From the NCBI RefSeq assembly GCF_033955345.1, contig NZ_CP138332.1, positions 3,782,001 through 3,846,000 of the forward strand: a stretch of DNA of 64,000 nucleotides, in the 5' to 3' direction. Positions within the stretch are counted from its first letter, which is position 1, and each line of letters opens with the position of its first letter. The DNA comes from Sphingobacterium bambusae. GTDB lineage: Bacteria; Bacteroidota; Bacteroidia; Sphingobacteriales; Sphingobacteriaceae. Made by a program: the position numbers and the translations under genes. Below, piece after piece: positions 1-8,666 of the stretch. A model generated the notes under the pieces. It saw only the letters and a program-made list of their open reading frames with translations, ran no database searches and was not told the DNA's origin.

Positions 1-1755
1 TTTGGTTATCAGATTGGTCAGATGTATGGGCGTTATTTCCTTTGGAATTTTGCCGGAAGACAAAATGATCAACAAGGACATGGCTCTTATACTGAAGGTA
101 ACTGGATAAGTGGTATTACGCCAATCGATAATGCATTGCTGGGAGGGCAGGATAAGTTGCCTACTTCAGCAAAGACAGATCCGTCTCGCAATACGTATTT
201 CTTTTTGCCGCTCATCATTGGTTTGCTTGGAGCCTTTTGGCATTTTGGCAAAAGGCAGCGCGATGCCGGTGTGGTTGGTTTACTATTCTTCTTTACGGGT
301 ATTGCCATCGTGCTCTACCTTAACCAAACACCTTTGCAGCCGCGCGAGCGCGATTACGCATACGCAGGATCCTTCTATGCATTCAGTATCTGGATTGGTC
401 TAGGTGTATTGGCTATCGCCGATTACATCGGTAGGAAAGCCAACGCGAAGGTTGCGGGCTATACCGCTGCGGTGATCGGTATTTTGGCAGGTCCTGTTAT
501 TCTTATCGCTAAGAACTACGATGATCACAATCGTTCGGAGAAGACTTTGGCGAGGGGTATGGCACGAAACTACCTAGAATCCTGTGCGCCAAATGCGATC
601 TTGTTCAGTTATGGAGATAACGATACCTATCCGTTATGGTATGTGCAGGAAGTTGAAGGCTTCCGTACAGATGTTCGTGTGGTGAACTTAAGCTTGCTGA
701 GCGCTGATTGGTATATGAAGCAGATGATGGATAAGGTGAACGATGCAGATGCTTTGCCGATCAATATCGATCCTGAACTGATTAAAGATGGTGTGCGTGA
801 CGTGATCTATTACCAAGATTATAATATCCCCGGACATGTGCCTGTACAGGACTTGGTGAAGGTTATGTTGTCAGACAATCCACAGAATAAAGCGCAGTTG
901 CAGAGCGGTGAGTTTGTGAATTTGCTGCCAACAAAGAAGATGCAGCTTGCTGTAGATAAACAGGCTGTTATTGCCAACAAGGTTGTGCCTAAGGATTGGG
1001 AATCGGCCATTGTGGATACTATGCATTGGAACTACAGTTTGAACTATGTAAGCCGTGCGGAATTGTCTATGTTGTCCATTCTGGCTAATAATAACTGGAA
1101 GCGTCCCGTTTATTTTACTATTACAACGCCTGAGGAAAACTATATGGGTCTTGACCGTTACTTGGTGAGTGAAGGCTTTGCATATCGACTGATGCCAGTT
1201 GATTTTGGACTTAAAGAAGGCGATCCGAGCTCGGTAGAGAATGTCGATCAAACCTATGATAACATCATGAACAAGTTTACTTGGGGCAATTTGGGTAAAG
1301 CTTCTTATATAGATCCTGACTCTTACCGTTACATCAGCATGTATGTTGGTACGATATACGGCGAGACAGCGCAACAGTTGTTGGCTGCTGGTGAGGTGGA
1401 TAAAGCGAAAAAGCTGGTTGTGAACGCTTATGAGAATATGCCGAAGCGAGCCTACCTGATGTCCGAGGTGATGAGCTATGTCGGTCTACTGGAGGTGATG
1501 TATAAGGTTGGTGAAACTGCTAAAGCGAATGAGATTGCCAAACGTAATCTGCAATTCATACGCGAGAATATGGCTTATTACGAGTCGGTTTCGGAGGCTA
1601 AATCAAACTTAGAATATCGAAATATGCGTTTTGGATTGGCTTCTATCCAACGGTACAAGCAGTTGCTTGATCAGGTTAATCAACCAGAGCTTAAAAAGCA
1701 ATCTGATGAGTTGTTTAATGTGTACAAACATTATTTTGAGCAGGCAACACAATAG
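1..1755 (+). CDS. DUF2723 / GT117-family membrane glycosyltransferase, C-terminal part (5' truncated by window edge)
   Basis: The reading frame is open from base 1 and ends at a TAG at 1753-1755, so the N-terminal catalytic membrane part is outside the window. The visible 585 residues start with the end of the membrane region: hydrophobic stretches near NTYFFLPLIIGLLGAFW, a helix after a basic loop, and the segment QPRERDYAYAGSFYAFSIW that I recognise from DUF2723 proteins. A soluble, presumably periplasmic domain follows, with a helical, TPR-like end. The family (GT117) resembles protein O-mannosyltransferases and is linked to Bacteroidetes glycoprotein assembly; substrate is unknown here. 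A strong terminator follows directly, so it ends its transcript. Family call fairly sure, activity inferred. Confidence 0.8.
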   Translation, partial: FGYQIGQMYGRYFLWNFAGRQNDQQGHGSYTEGNWISGITPIDNALLGGQDKLPTSAKTDPSRNTYFFLPLIIGLLGAFWHFGKRQRDAGVVGLLFFFTGIAIVLYLNQTPLQPRERDYAYAGSFYAFSIWIGLGVLAIADYIGRKANAKVAGYTAAVIGILAGPVILIAKNYDDHNRSEKTLARGMARNYLESCAPNAILFSYGDNDTYPLWYVQEVEGFRTDVRVVNLSLLSADWYMKQMMDKVNDADALPINIDPELIKDGVRDVIYYQDYNIPGHVPVQDLVKVMLSDNPQNKAQLQSGEFVNLLPTKKMQLAVDKQAVIANKVVPKDWESAIVDTMHWNYSLNYVSRAELSMLSILANNNWKRPVYFTITTPEENYMGLDRYLVSEGFAYRLMPVDFGLKEGDPSSVENVDQTYDNIMNKFTWGNLGKASYIDPDSYRYISMYVGTIYGETAQQLLAAGEVDKAKKLVVNAYENMPKRAYLMSEVMSYVGLLEVMYKVGETAKANEIAKRNLQFIRENMAYYESVSEAKSNLEYRNMRFGLASIQRYKQLLDQVNQPELKKQSDELFNVYKHYFEQATQ

Positions 1756-1764
1756 TATTAACGC

Positions 1765-1795
1765 GAGGCAATCAAATCTGATTGCCTCTTTTATT
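1765..1795 (+). terminator. Rho-independent terminator after the GT117 gene
   Basis: A perfect 10-bp stem, GAGGCAATCA (1765-1774) with TGATTGCCTC (1779-1788), 4-nt loop, followed by TTTTATTT. It sits 10 nt after the stop codon. Confidence 0.85.
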
Positions 1796-1950
1796 TGCGA
1801 TGTATCCTGCCTGAATTGACAGCAAACGCATTTACAAATTCAGTACTCATGATTCAAGGGCGGCTCCTATATGGGAGTATTAGCTTTCTCGGATTCTCGA
1901 GGCACCTTGATGTCCATGTTTTATATGACCTTGTCTCAAATGATGATCCG

Positions 1951-2022
1951 TAAACCTGCTTAATTATTGTTGTTATTCTACGGCAAACATATAGCAGGTT
2001 TAAAAAAAATACCGTAAGTTTG
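1951..2022 (+). promoter_or_regulatory. Candidate pyrR promoter with upstream inverted repeat
   Basis: TAAGTTTG at 2015-2022 matches the Bacteroidetes -7 consensus TAnnTTTG, 16 nt before the pyrR ATG. No clear -33 TTTG is seen at the usual distance. Just upstream is a 10-bp inverted repeat, TAAACCTGCT (1951-1960) and AGCAGGTTTA (1993-2002), whose right half lies where the -33 region would be. It could be an operator; this is inference. Confidence 0.35.
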
Positions 2023-2038
2023 CCCAAACATTCCCATA

Positions 2039-2590
2039 ATGAAACAATCGATTTTATTAGAAGGAGCCAAATTCCAGATCACAATCAAAAGACTATGTCA
2101 ACAGTTGATTGAGAATCATGGCGATTTTTCCAATGCCGTATTAATCGGAATTCAACCACGAGGTACTTATTTAGCTAAGCGCATTCAGAAGGAGATAGCA
2201 AACATCACCGGACATCAAGTGCAACTTGGTGTGTTGGATATTACCTTCTACCGTGATGATTTCCGCATGAAAGGAGCTAGTCCGTTGGCTGCAAACAGTA
2301 CGGTCATTGATTTTATCGTAGATAATAAAGATGTCGTCCTTATTGATGATGTCCTTTGGACGGGGCGGACTATTCGCTCGGCGATGGATGCGATGCAAGC
2401 TTTCGGTCGATCAGGAAAGATGGAGCTTCTGGTTTTGGTGGATCGCCGCTTTTCGAGACAGATTCCCATTCAACCCGACTATATTGGTATACAGGTGGAT
2501 TCCATTGATTCGCAAAAAGTAATCGTTAGTTGGGAAGAGGTAGACGCAGATGATAGTATTGTACTCGTGACCGAGAAAAAGCCTGTTTAA
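2039..2590 (+). CDS. pyrR: PyrR-type bifunctional pyrimidine regulator / uracil phosphoribosyltransferase
   Basis: A 183-residue type I phosphoribosyltransferase. The PRPP loop VVLIDDVLWTGRT lies at residues 99-111, and PRGTY (40-44) is in the usual PyrR position. Length is typical of PyrR. In Firmicutes PyrR binds pyr mRNA and also makes UMP from uracil and PRPP; in Bacteroidetes the RNA-binding role is less established. pyrB follows 95 nt downstream on the same strand, which strongly supports a pyrimidine role. The start at 2039 fits the promoter candidate and gives a full N terminus (MKQSILLEGA). A second PyrR-like protein is encoded at 34343-34858. Confidence 0.88.
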   Translation: MKQSILLEGAKFQITIKRLCQQLIENHGDFSNAVLIGIQPRGTYLAKRIQKEIANITGHQVQLGVLDITFYRDDFRMKGASPLAANSTVIDFIVDNKDVVLIDDVLWTGRTIRSAMDAMQAFGRSGKMELLVLVDRRFSRQIPIQPDYIGIQVDSIDSQKVIVSWEEVDADDSIVLVTEKKPV

Positions 2591-2597
2591 AGGCTTT
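2577..2597 (+). other. Inverted repeat across the pyrR stop codon
   Basis: AAAAGCCT (2577-2584), loop GTTTA, AGGCTTTT (2590-2597) is a perfect 8-bp stem whose loop covers the pyrR TAA at 2588-2590. It is followed by GTTTCG, not a long T-run, so it may be a weak terminator or attenuator between pyrR and pyrB. Confidence 0.4.
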
Positions 2598-2685
2598 TGT
2601 TTCGACAGAGCCTTTGCGGCCAAATCTCCCGTTCCGAAAGGAAAGCTTTTATCAGTAAAACAGAGCGCTAGAAATTTAACATAAC

Positions 2686-3624
2686 ATGTCAACAACAACC
2701 GAGCAGCTTAGCACAAGACACCTTTTAGGTATAAAAGACCTGAATGAAAATGATATTCAACTTATTTTAGATACAGCGGCCAATTTCAAGGAGGTTCTAA
2801 ATAGACCAATAAAAAAGGTGCCTTCTCTGAGGGATATCACCATTGCGAATGTGTTTTTTGAGAATTCCACGCGTACGCGTTTATCGTTCGAGCTGGCAGA
2901 GAAACGCCTTTCTGCAGACATCGTGAACTTTGCCGCATCATCTTCATCGGTGAGCAAAGGGGAGACCTTGATCGATACGGTCAACAACATTTTGGCCATG
3001 AAGGTAGATATGATCGTGATGCGTCACCCATATGCTGGTGCAGGCGTATTTCTAAGTAAGCATGTAAATGCACAGATCGTGAACGCTGGAGACGGTGCGC
3101 ATGAACATCCCACGCAGGCTTTATTGGACTCTTTTTCTATCCGCGAGCGACATGGCGACATGGCTGGACGTAAAGTGGCCATCATCGGGGATATTCTACA
3201 TTCGCGCGTAGCATTGTCTAATATTTTGTGTTTGCAAAAGCAAGGTGCGGAAGTGATGGTTTGTGGCCCCACAACACTCATTCCAAAGTACATCGGTTCT
3301 TTGGGGGTAAAAGTGGAGCACGACCTTCGTACAGCGCTAAACTGGTGTGATGTGGCCAATATGCTGCGGATACAGTTAGAACGTCAAGATATTGCCTATT
3401 TCCCTTCACTGCGCGAATACTCGATGTTGTACGGGTTGAACAAAGAAATCTTGGACTCGTTGGATAAAGAAATCACCATCATGCACCCCGGCCCGATCAA
3501 CAGAGGAGTGGAAATTACGTCGGATGTAGCCGACAGTAAACATTCTATTATTCTTGATCAGGTAGAAAATGGTGTCGCCGTTCGTATGGCTGTACTTTAT
3601 CTGCTGGCAGGACAACGCGGATAA
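2686..3624 (+). CDS. pyrB: Aspartate carbamoyltransferase catalytic subunit
   Basis: 312 residues, the normal length of the catalytic chain. It carbamoylates aspartate with carbamoyl phosphate, the first committed step of pyrimidine synthesis in the cytoplasm. Visible signatures are the carbamoyl-phosphate loop STRTR (61-65), HPTQALLDSF in the aspartate-binding half, and MHPGPINRGVE near the C terminus. It lies 95 nt downstream of pyrR with a small inverted repeat between, so the two are probably one transcript with possible PyrR control. No pyrI regulatory chain is adjacent. A strong terminator follows. Confidence 0.96.
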   Translation: MSTTTEQLSTRHLLGIKDLNENDIQLILDTAANFKEVLNRPIKKVPSLRDITIANVFFENSTRTRLSFELAEKRLSADIVNFAASSSSVSKGETLIDTVNNILAMKVDMIVMRHPYAGAGVFLSKHVNAQIVNAGDGAHEHPTQALLDSFSIRERHGDMAGRKVAIIGDILHSRVALSNILCLQKQGAEVMVCGPTTLIPKYIGSLGVKVEHDLRTALNWCDVANMLRIQLERQDIAYFPSLREYSMLYGLNKEILDSLDKEITIMHPGPINRGVEITSDVADSKHSIILDQVENGVAVRMAVLYLLAGQRG

Positions 3625-3654
3625 CCGCCGGCAGGCCAGTGCAATAGCATTTTT

Positions 3655-3687
3655 ATGCCCGACTTTTTAAAGTGGGGCATATTTTTT
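3655..3687 (+). terminator. Rho-independent terminator after pyrB
   Basis: ATGCCC (3655-3660) pairs with GGGCAT (3675-3680), with an inner ACTTT/AAAGT stem, followed by ATTTTTT. Confidence 0.85.
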
Positions 3688-3847
3688 GGGTAATATTTAC
3701 GTTATATAGGGCAGTTACCAACAGATGTTAAGAACTTTTGAGGAATACGTGGAACTTTAGTTCTAATTTAGTATCCTGAAGGTGTATGCCTTTGAGGGTA
3801 GGCCACTTTTGTAATGCGAAGATTTAGTTGTTGAATAATTCATCAGT

Positions 3848-6800
3848 ATGAATAAGAAAATTTATGGTGTAGGTGTAGCATTGAGTTTAATGAGCTCGGT
3901 AGCGTTTGGGCAACAAACGGCTTGGCAACAGATTAACAATGCGTACAAGTCTGGAATGGAGTTGTTTGAACGGGGAAAGTACAGCTCGGCCGCCAAGCAG
4001 TTTGATCGGGTAGAGGATATTCGCACGAAGTCTACCTTACAGTTGGATGAGACGGAGGAGCTAACGTTGATCAAGGAGAATGTTCGCTTTTATCAAGCTA
4101 TCTGTGCCTTGGAGTTGGGCGATTCAGATGCCGAAGCTCGCTTTTTAAAGTACATCAAGGATTATCCAGCAAGTGCCAACTCAAAAGCAGCATATTTCCA
4201 GATTGGTAAGTCTTATTATGCTAAGAAAGATTATACCAAAGCTATCGAATGGTTTCAAAAAATTGATAGCAAGAATTTAGCTGGAGCGGAAAATACGGAG
4301 TATCGTTTTAAGTTGGCGTATGCCCAATTTATGACGGACGATTTCACTTCCGCTAAGCCGCTTTTTGAAAAGTTGAAAGATGAGAAAGGTCAATATCAAG
4401 AGGCATCTATCTATTACTACGCTTACCTGTCTTATTTGGACGCCGAATATAAAACGGCGCTTAACGAATTCGAAAGGTTGGATGGTTCGAAAACCTACGA
4501 GAACAGTTATCCCTATTATATCACAGCGCTTTATTTCTTAGATAAACGCTACGACGATGTGTTGAGCTATGCGCTACCTATATTGGAGCGTACGAAGCAG
4601 GAGCACGAAACGGAAATATTCCGAATTGTAGCCGCCACATACTTTATCAAGGGCGACCTGCAGAAATCAAAAAACTACTACGATAAATTCCAGGCTCAAG
4701 ATCAAGGGAAAACACAAAACAATCAGGATAGCTACCAAATTGGGTATATAGCCTACAAACTTGGTGATTATGAGAAGGCGATAAAGGAATTGGAAAAACT
4801 TAGCGAGCCTGATGCATATTACCAAAGTGCGATGATCACACTGGGAGATTCTTTTTTAAAAACCGGTAATAAGCAGAGCGCGAGAAATGCTTTTTTTAGA
4901 GCCTCCAAATTGGATTTTGATGCACAGTTGAAAGAAGAGGGTTTGTTCAATTACGCAAAACTATCTTACGAGTTGGAGTTCCATCAAGTAGCCTTGGAAG
5001 CTACCCAAGAATACCTAGAGACCTATCCCCGCTCGACACGTCTCGAAGAAGCCAAAACACTATTGGCAGAGGTGCTCTTGAGTACCAAGAACTACCGTGC
5101 TGCGGTTGATATCTTGGAAGGAATCGGTAAACGTGGGCGCGAAGCAAATGCGGCCTACCAAAAAGTGACCTATTACCGCGGGTTAGAGTTTTACAACGAA
5201 AGGGCCTTTGAAAATGCCATTTCAATGTTTATGCGCTCGGAAGCGAACCGCTACGATGAGGAGATCTATGCGCTGTCCACCTACTGGAAGGCGGAGGCCA
5301 TGTATGAAGTTCGCAAGTATGGTGAGTCGGTGACGAACTTTAACAAGTTCTTACAGCTACCTGCGGCGCGGAAAACGGATGTATATAGTTATGCCAATTA
5401 TGCGTTGGCCTACGCTGCGTTCCGTAACGATCGCTACAATACGGCCGCCAATTACTTTGAGCGCTTTTTGGCAACGGGTGGTAAGGATGGTATAGAAATC
5501 AATACACGTAATGATGCTGTTGCCCGTTTAGCAGATTCCTATTTTGGGATGAAGAATTATGGACGTGCCTTGGAGTACTACAACCGTTTGATCAGTGCAA
5601 AGGCGCCTAGCCAAGATTACGCTCTGTTTCAACGTGGTATTATCCAAGGGTTGCAAGGAGACAATAACGGTAAGATAGCCACGCTCAATTCCGTGGTGCA
5701 ACAATTTCCAAAATCCAACTATGCGGATGACGTAGCTTTCGAAGTGCCTTACACGTATTTCCTGATGGGCGATTACAATACGGCAATATCCGGATTACAG
5801 GCTATGGTCGAGCAATATCCACGAAGTAGTTACGTTCCACGTGCGTTGGTAACAATCGGCTTGGTGCAATATAACAAAGACGATAACGATGCCGCACTAG
5901 CGACCTTTCAACGTGTGGTCGATCAATATGCCACAACAGACGAAGCAAAGCAGGCTTTATTATCCATTGAGAATATTTATTTAGATAAAGGTGATGCAAC
6001 AGGATATATCCGTTACGCGACAAGTACGAATATCGGTGATTTAAGTACGGCACAACAAGATGCGCACACCTTCGGCGTGGCAAAGACACTTTTCGATCGT
6101 GGCAATTACCAAGGCGCGGTGGAGGCCATCAACGCCTACTTCGATAAGTTTCCAAAACCGATACAGGAGAAGCATGCGCGCTTTATCCGCGGCGAGAGTT
6201 ATGCGCAGCTGCACAAGGATAAAGAAGCCATTCATGATTTTAATATTATCATGAACGACTGGACGAGCGCCTACACCGAGCAAACCCTGATCAGTGTAGC
6301 GAAACTGCACTTGCGTAATAAGGCCTATAATGAAGCTGTACAGGTATTGCGCAAATTAGAGCTTACCTCGGAGTACAAATCCAATTATGGCTTTGCTATC
6401 AATAACCTGTTGATGAGTTTCTTCAACATCGGCGATTACGTGGAAACGCTGAATTACGCCAAGTTGGTGAAGAACTATGAAAAATCGTCTGAAGAGGATA
6501 TAGCCTTGGCGCATCTGTATGCGGGTAAGGCCTATGCCGCAACAAACAAAGCCGCTGATGCGCTGAAGGAATTTAATTTGGCGGCTCTAAAAAGTAAAAC
6601 CGTAACCGGTGCAGAAGCGCGTTACCGGGTTGGTGAACAACAGTTGAAGGCAAAGCAGTATGATAAGGCGATCGAATCCGCCTTCGATATTTCCAATTCG
6701 TTTTCTTCGTACGACTATTGGGTGGCCAAAGGTTTTATCATGATGGCTGACGCTTATTTGGGTAAAGGCGATAAATTCCAAGCGAAATCGACGTTGGAAA

Positions 6801-6877
6801 GTGTGATCGAGAATTACGATAACGATAAAGATGATGTGCTAAAAGAGGCTAACGCTCGTTTAGGAAAATTGAAATAA
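3848..6877 (+). CDS. Large periplasmic tetratricopeptide-repeat protein
   Basis: 1009 residues with a Sec signal peptide (MNKKIYGVGVALSLMSSVAFG, cleavage near residue 22) and then an almost continuous helical TPR solenoid. Repeats of the type YYYAxxxYxxGxYxxAIxxFxxL recur to the C terminus, so it should be a periplasmic or outer-membrane-facing scaffold. It has no catalytic motif. It starts a co-directional run followed after 15 nt by a plugless barrel, then HU-SPOR, ExbB, ExbD and TonB. The context suggests work with that energised envelope complex, perhaps as a YbgF/BamD-like scaffold. Specific function is unknown. Confidence 0.85.
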   Translation: MNKKIYGVGVALSLMSSVAFGQQTAWQQINNAYKSGMELFERGKYSSAAKQFDRVEDIRTKSTLQLDETEELTLIKENVRFYQAICALELGDSDAEARFLKYIKDYPASANSKAAYFQIGKSYYAKKDYTKAIEWFQKIDSKNLAGAENTEYRFKLAYAQFMTDDFTSAKPLFEKLKDEKGQYQEASIYYYAYLSYLDAEYKTALNEFERLDGSKTYENSYPYYITALYFLDKRYDDVLSYALPILERTKQEHETEIFRIVAATYFIKGDLQKSKNYYDKFQAQDQGKTQNNQDSYQIGYIAYKLGDYEKAIKELEKLSEPDAYYQSAMITLGDSFLKTGNKQSARNAFFRASKLDFDAQLKEEGLFNYAKLSYELEFHQVALEATQEYLETYPRSTRLEEAKTLLAEVLLSTKNYRAAVDILEGIGKRGREANAAYQKVTYYRGLEFYNERAFENAISMFMRSEANRYDEEIYALSTYWKAEAMYEVRKYGESVTNFNKFLQLPAARKTDVYSYANYALAYAAFRNDRYNTAANYFERFLATGGKDGIEINTRNDAVARLADSYFGMKNYGRALEYYNRLISAKAPSQDYALFQRGIIQGLQGDNNGKIATLNSVVQQFPKSNYADDVAFEVPYTYFLMGDYNTAISGLQAMVEQYPRSSYVPRALVTIGLVQYNKDDNDAALATFQRVVDQYATTDEAKQALLSIENIYLDKGDATGYIRYATSTNIGDLSTAQQDAHTFGVAKTLFDRGNYQGAVEAINAYFDKFPKPIQEKHARFIRGESYAQLHKDKEAIHDFNIIMNDWTSAYTEQTLISVAKLHLRNKAYNEAVQVLRKLELTSEYKSNYGFAINNLLMSFFNIGDYVETLNYAKLVKNYEKSSEEDIALAHLYAGKAYAATNKAADALKEFNLAALKSKTVTGAEARYRVGEQQLKAKQYDKAIESAFDISNSFSSYDYWVAKGFIMMADAYLGKGDKFQAKSTLESVIENYDNDKDDVLKEANARLGKLK

Positions 6878-6892
6878 CAAGAATAGGATAGC

Positions 6893-8626
6893 ATGATGAA
6901 ATTGCATAAAACAGTATTTAAGAATTACGCAGCTGTAGCGTTTTTGCTTGGTTTAAGTGTTGGGGGATATGCACAAACGGATCCTCAGAAGCCGGTAACT
7001 ATCGATTCTTTTGATGTCGTACGTGACTATAAACCTATTCTTGCGGACGCGGTTAAGATACGCCGCAGTCCTGATATGACCAACAAACGGAGCTATATGC
7101 CCAAGCTTTCCTACGGGAATATAGCCGATAAGAAGTTGGATATCAATACCGGATTGAAGGAATTGGACGTGCAGGAAACGCCGTTTTCCCAAGCGCAGGA
7201 TCAGCGGAGTAACTATGTGAAATTTGGGCTGGGAAACTTCAACACAATTTTAGGTGAAGGCTATTTTTCCTACGATGAATATGAAGATATGCGCGTGGGT
7301 GGTTTTGTGAAGCACCTGAGCCAAAAAGGAAGCCTTGAGGGGCAGCGTTTCTCCAGACAAGAGGTGGGCGTTTTCGGACGGCGCATCCTGCCTATGTTCA
7401 CTGTGGATGGTACCTTGGGTTACAACCGCTTTGGGACGAATTTTTACGGTATCCCGCTAGGTAACGATGGCGTTACGACGTTAAACCCTACACCAGAGAA
7501 GCAGGTTTTCAATGACATTTACTTTACTGGCGAGCTTACCAGCAATTACGATCCACAGAACGAAGATGCGTTTAGTTATTCCGCAAAGCTCGATGCCTAT
7601 TCTTTTAGCGACCGCTTCGATGCCAAAGAAACCTCATTTGCCGTTTCGGCCTACTTCAATAAGCGTGTACGTGCCTTTAACATTGGTGCAAATCTAAGCG
7701 TAGATGTGAATAACGTAGATGGAACACCCAATAGCGGTGTAGCAGGGCAGACGAACAACTCCTTGGCTACGTTGAATCCTTATATCCGCTTTAAGGGTGA
7801 TAACTATGCCATCACCTTGGGCGCTAATTTTGTTCCTGAGTTTGGGGATAGTACCAGTTTCAATATCTTCCCTGCTGCCGAAATCGACTTCGCTTTGGCG
7901 CCGGAATATTTCCATATTTTTGGTGGGGTAAACGGAGGTGTCAAGAAGGCTTCTTACCGTGACTTTGCTCGTCAGAACCCATTTATTGGCCCTAATCTGG
8001 GTATACAGAATATGGTGGAGCGCCTGAATTTCTTCGGTGGTATCAAAGGTAATGCAGGAGCTACCTTTGGTTATAAGGTGAAAGCCATTTATCGCCAACT
8101 AGAAGGTCTCCCTCTTTTTGTCAATAATATGGAAACACCATTCCAGTTTGATGCGGTGTATGATGGTAATGGCGATAAGTCTGTTCGACATGTGGGTTTG
8201 GAGGGTGAAATCAACGTACGCCTGTCGAAGTTGGTTAACCTCGGTGGTCGCTTGAACATCGATCAGTATACCGCGGCGCAGCAAGATGAGGTGTGGCACA
8301 CGCCGAAAATGCGGTTGAATGCCAATGCCCGATTTAATATATCAGAGAAATTGTATATCGACGCGGAAGCTTTGTTCCATGGGCTATCTTATGCGAGAGC
8401 ATATGACTATGACGCTAGCACAGGAGCTGTGATTACCTCAATTCCCTACGAACGCAGAGAGGTGCCGTCATTCTTTGATCTAAGTGCAGGTGCGGAATAC
8501 AAAGCGACCAAGCAATTGGGATTGTTCGTGAAAGCCAATAATATTTTCAATGCAGAATATCAAACATACTTGTATTACCCGAAATTAGGTTTTAACGTAC
8601 TGGGCGGTTTAAATTTTTCGTTTTAA
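6893..8626 (+). CDS. Plugless TonB-dependent-receptor-like outer membrane beta-barrel
   Basis: 577 residues: signal peptide ending near GGYAQ (residue 27), a short periplasmic segment, then alternating amphipathic strands rich in Y, F and N to the C terminus GGLNFSF, whose final Phe is the usual barrel-assembly signal. The last third resembles the end of TonB-dependent receptors (LGLFVKANNIFNAEYQTYLY). The N-terminal plug domain of about 120 residues is absent: after the signal peptide there is a possible TonB-box-like stretch (PVTIDSFDVVRDY), and barrel-like strands begin near residue 105. It lies 15 nt after the TPR gene and upstream of exbB-exbD-tonB, so it is probably served by that motor or by the TPR scaffold. 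Confidence 0.78.
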   Translation: MMKLHKTVFKNYAAVAFLLGLSVGGYAQTDPQKPVTIDSFDVVRDYKPILADAVKIRRSPDMTNKRSYMPKLSYGNIADKKLDINTGLKELDVQETPFSQAQDQRSNYVKFGLGNFNTILGEGYFSYDEYEDMRVGGFVKHLSQKGSLEGQRFSRQEVGVFGRRILPMFTVDGTLGYNRFGTNFYGIPLGNDGVTTLNPTPEKQVFNDIYFTGELTSNYDPQNEDAFSYSAKLDAYSFSDRFDAKETSFAVSAYFNKRVRAFNIGANLSVDVNNVDGTPNSGVAGQTNNSLATLNPYIRFKGDNYAITLGANFVPEFGDSTSFNIFPAAEIDFALAPEYFHIFGGVNGGVKKASYRDFARQNPFIGPNLGIQNMVERLNFFGGIKGNAGATFGYKVKAIYRQLEGLPLFVNNMETPFQFDAVYDGNGDKSVRHVGLEGEINVRLSKLVNLGGRLNIDQYTAAQQDEVWHTPKMRLNANARFNISEKLYIDAEALFHGLSYARAYDYDASTGAVITSIPYERREVPSFFDLSAGAEYKATKQLGLFVKANNIFNAEYQTYLYYPKLGFNVLGGLNFSF

Positions 8627-8639
8627 GCGAAGAAGATCA

Positions 8640-8647
8640 TAACTTTG
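8640..8647 (+). promoter_or_regulatory. Candidate -7 promoter element before the HU-SPOR gene
   Basis: TAACTTTG matches TAnnTTTG and lies 19 nt before the start at 8667. It suggests an internal promoter in the envelope block. Confidence 0.35.
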
Positions 8648-8666
8648 CAGTTTAGTATAACATAGG

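Noticed and set aside
1849-1953. 34-codon frame upstream of pyrR
   Set aside because: No start signal, no recognisable product and located after a strong terminator; may be chance.
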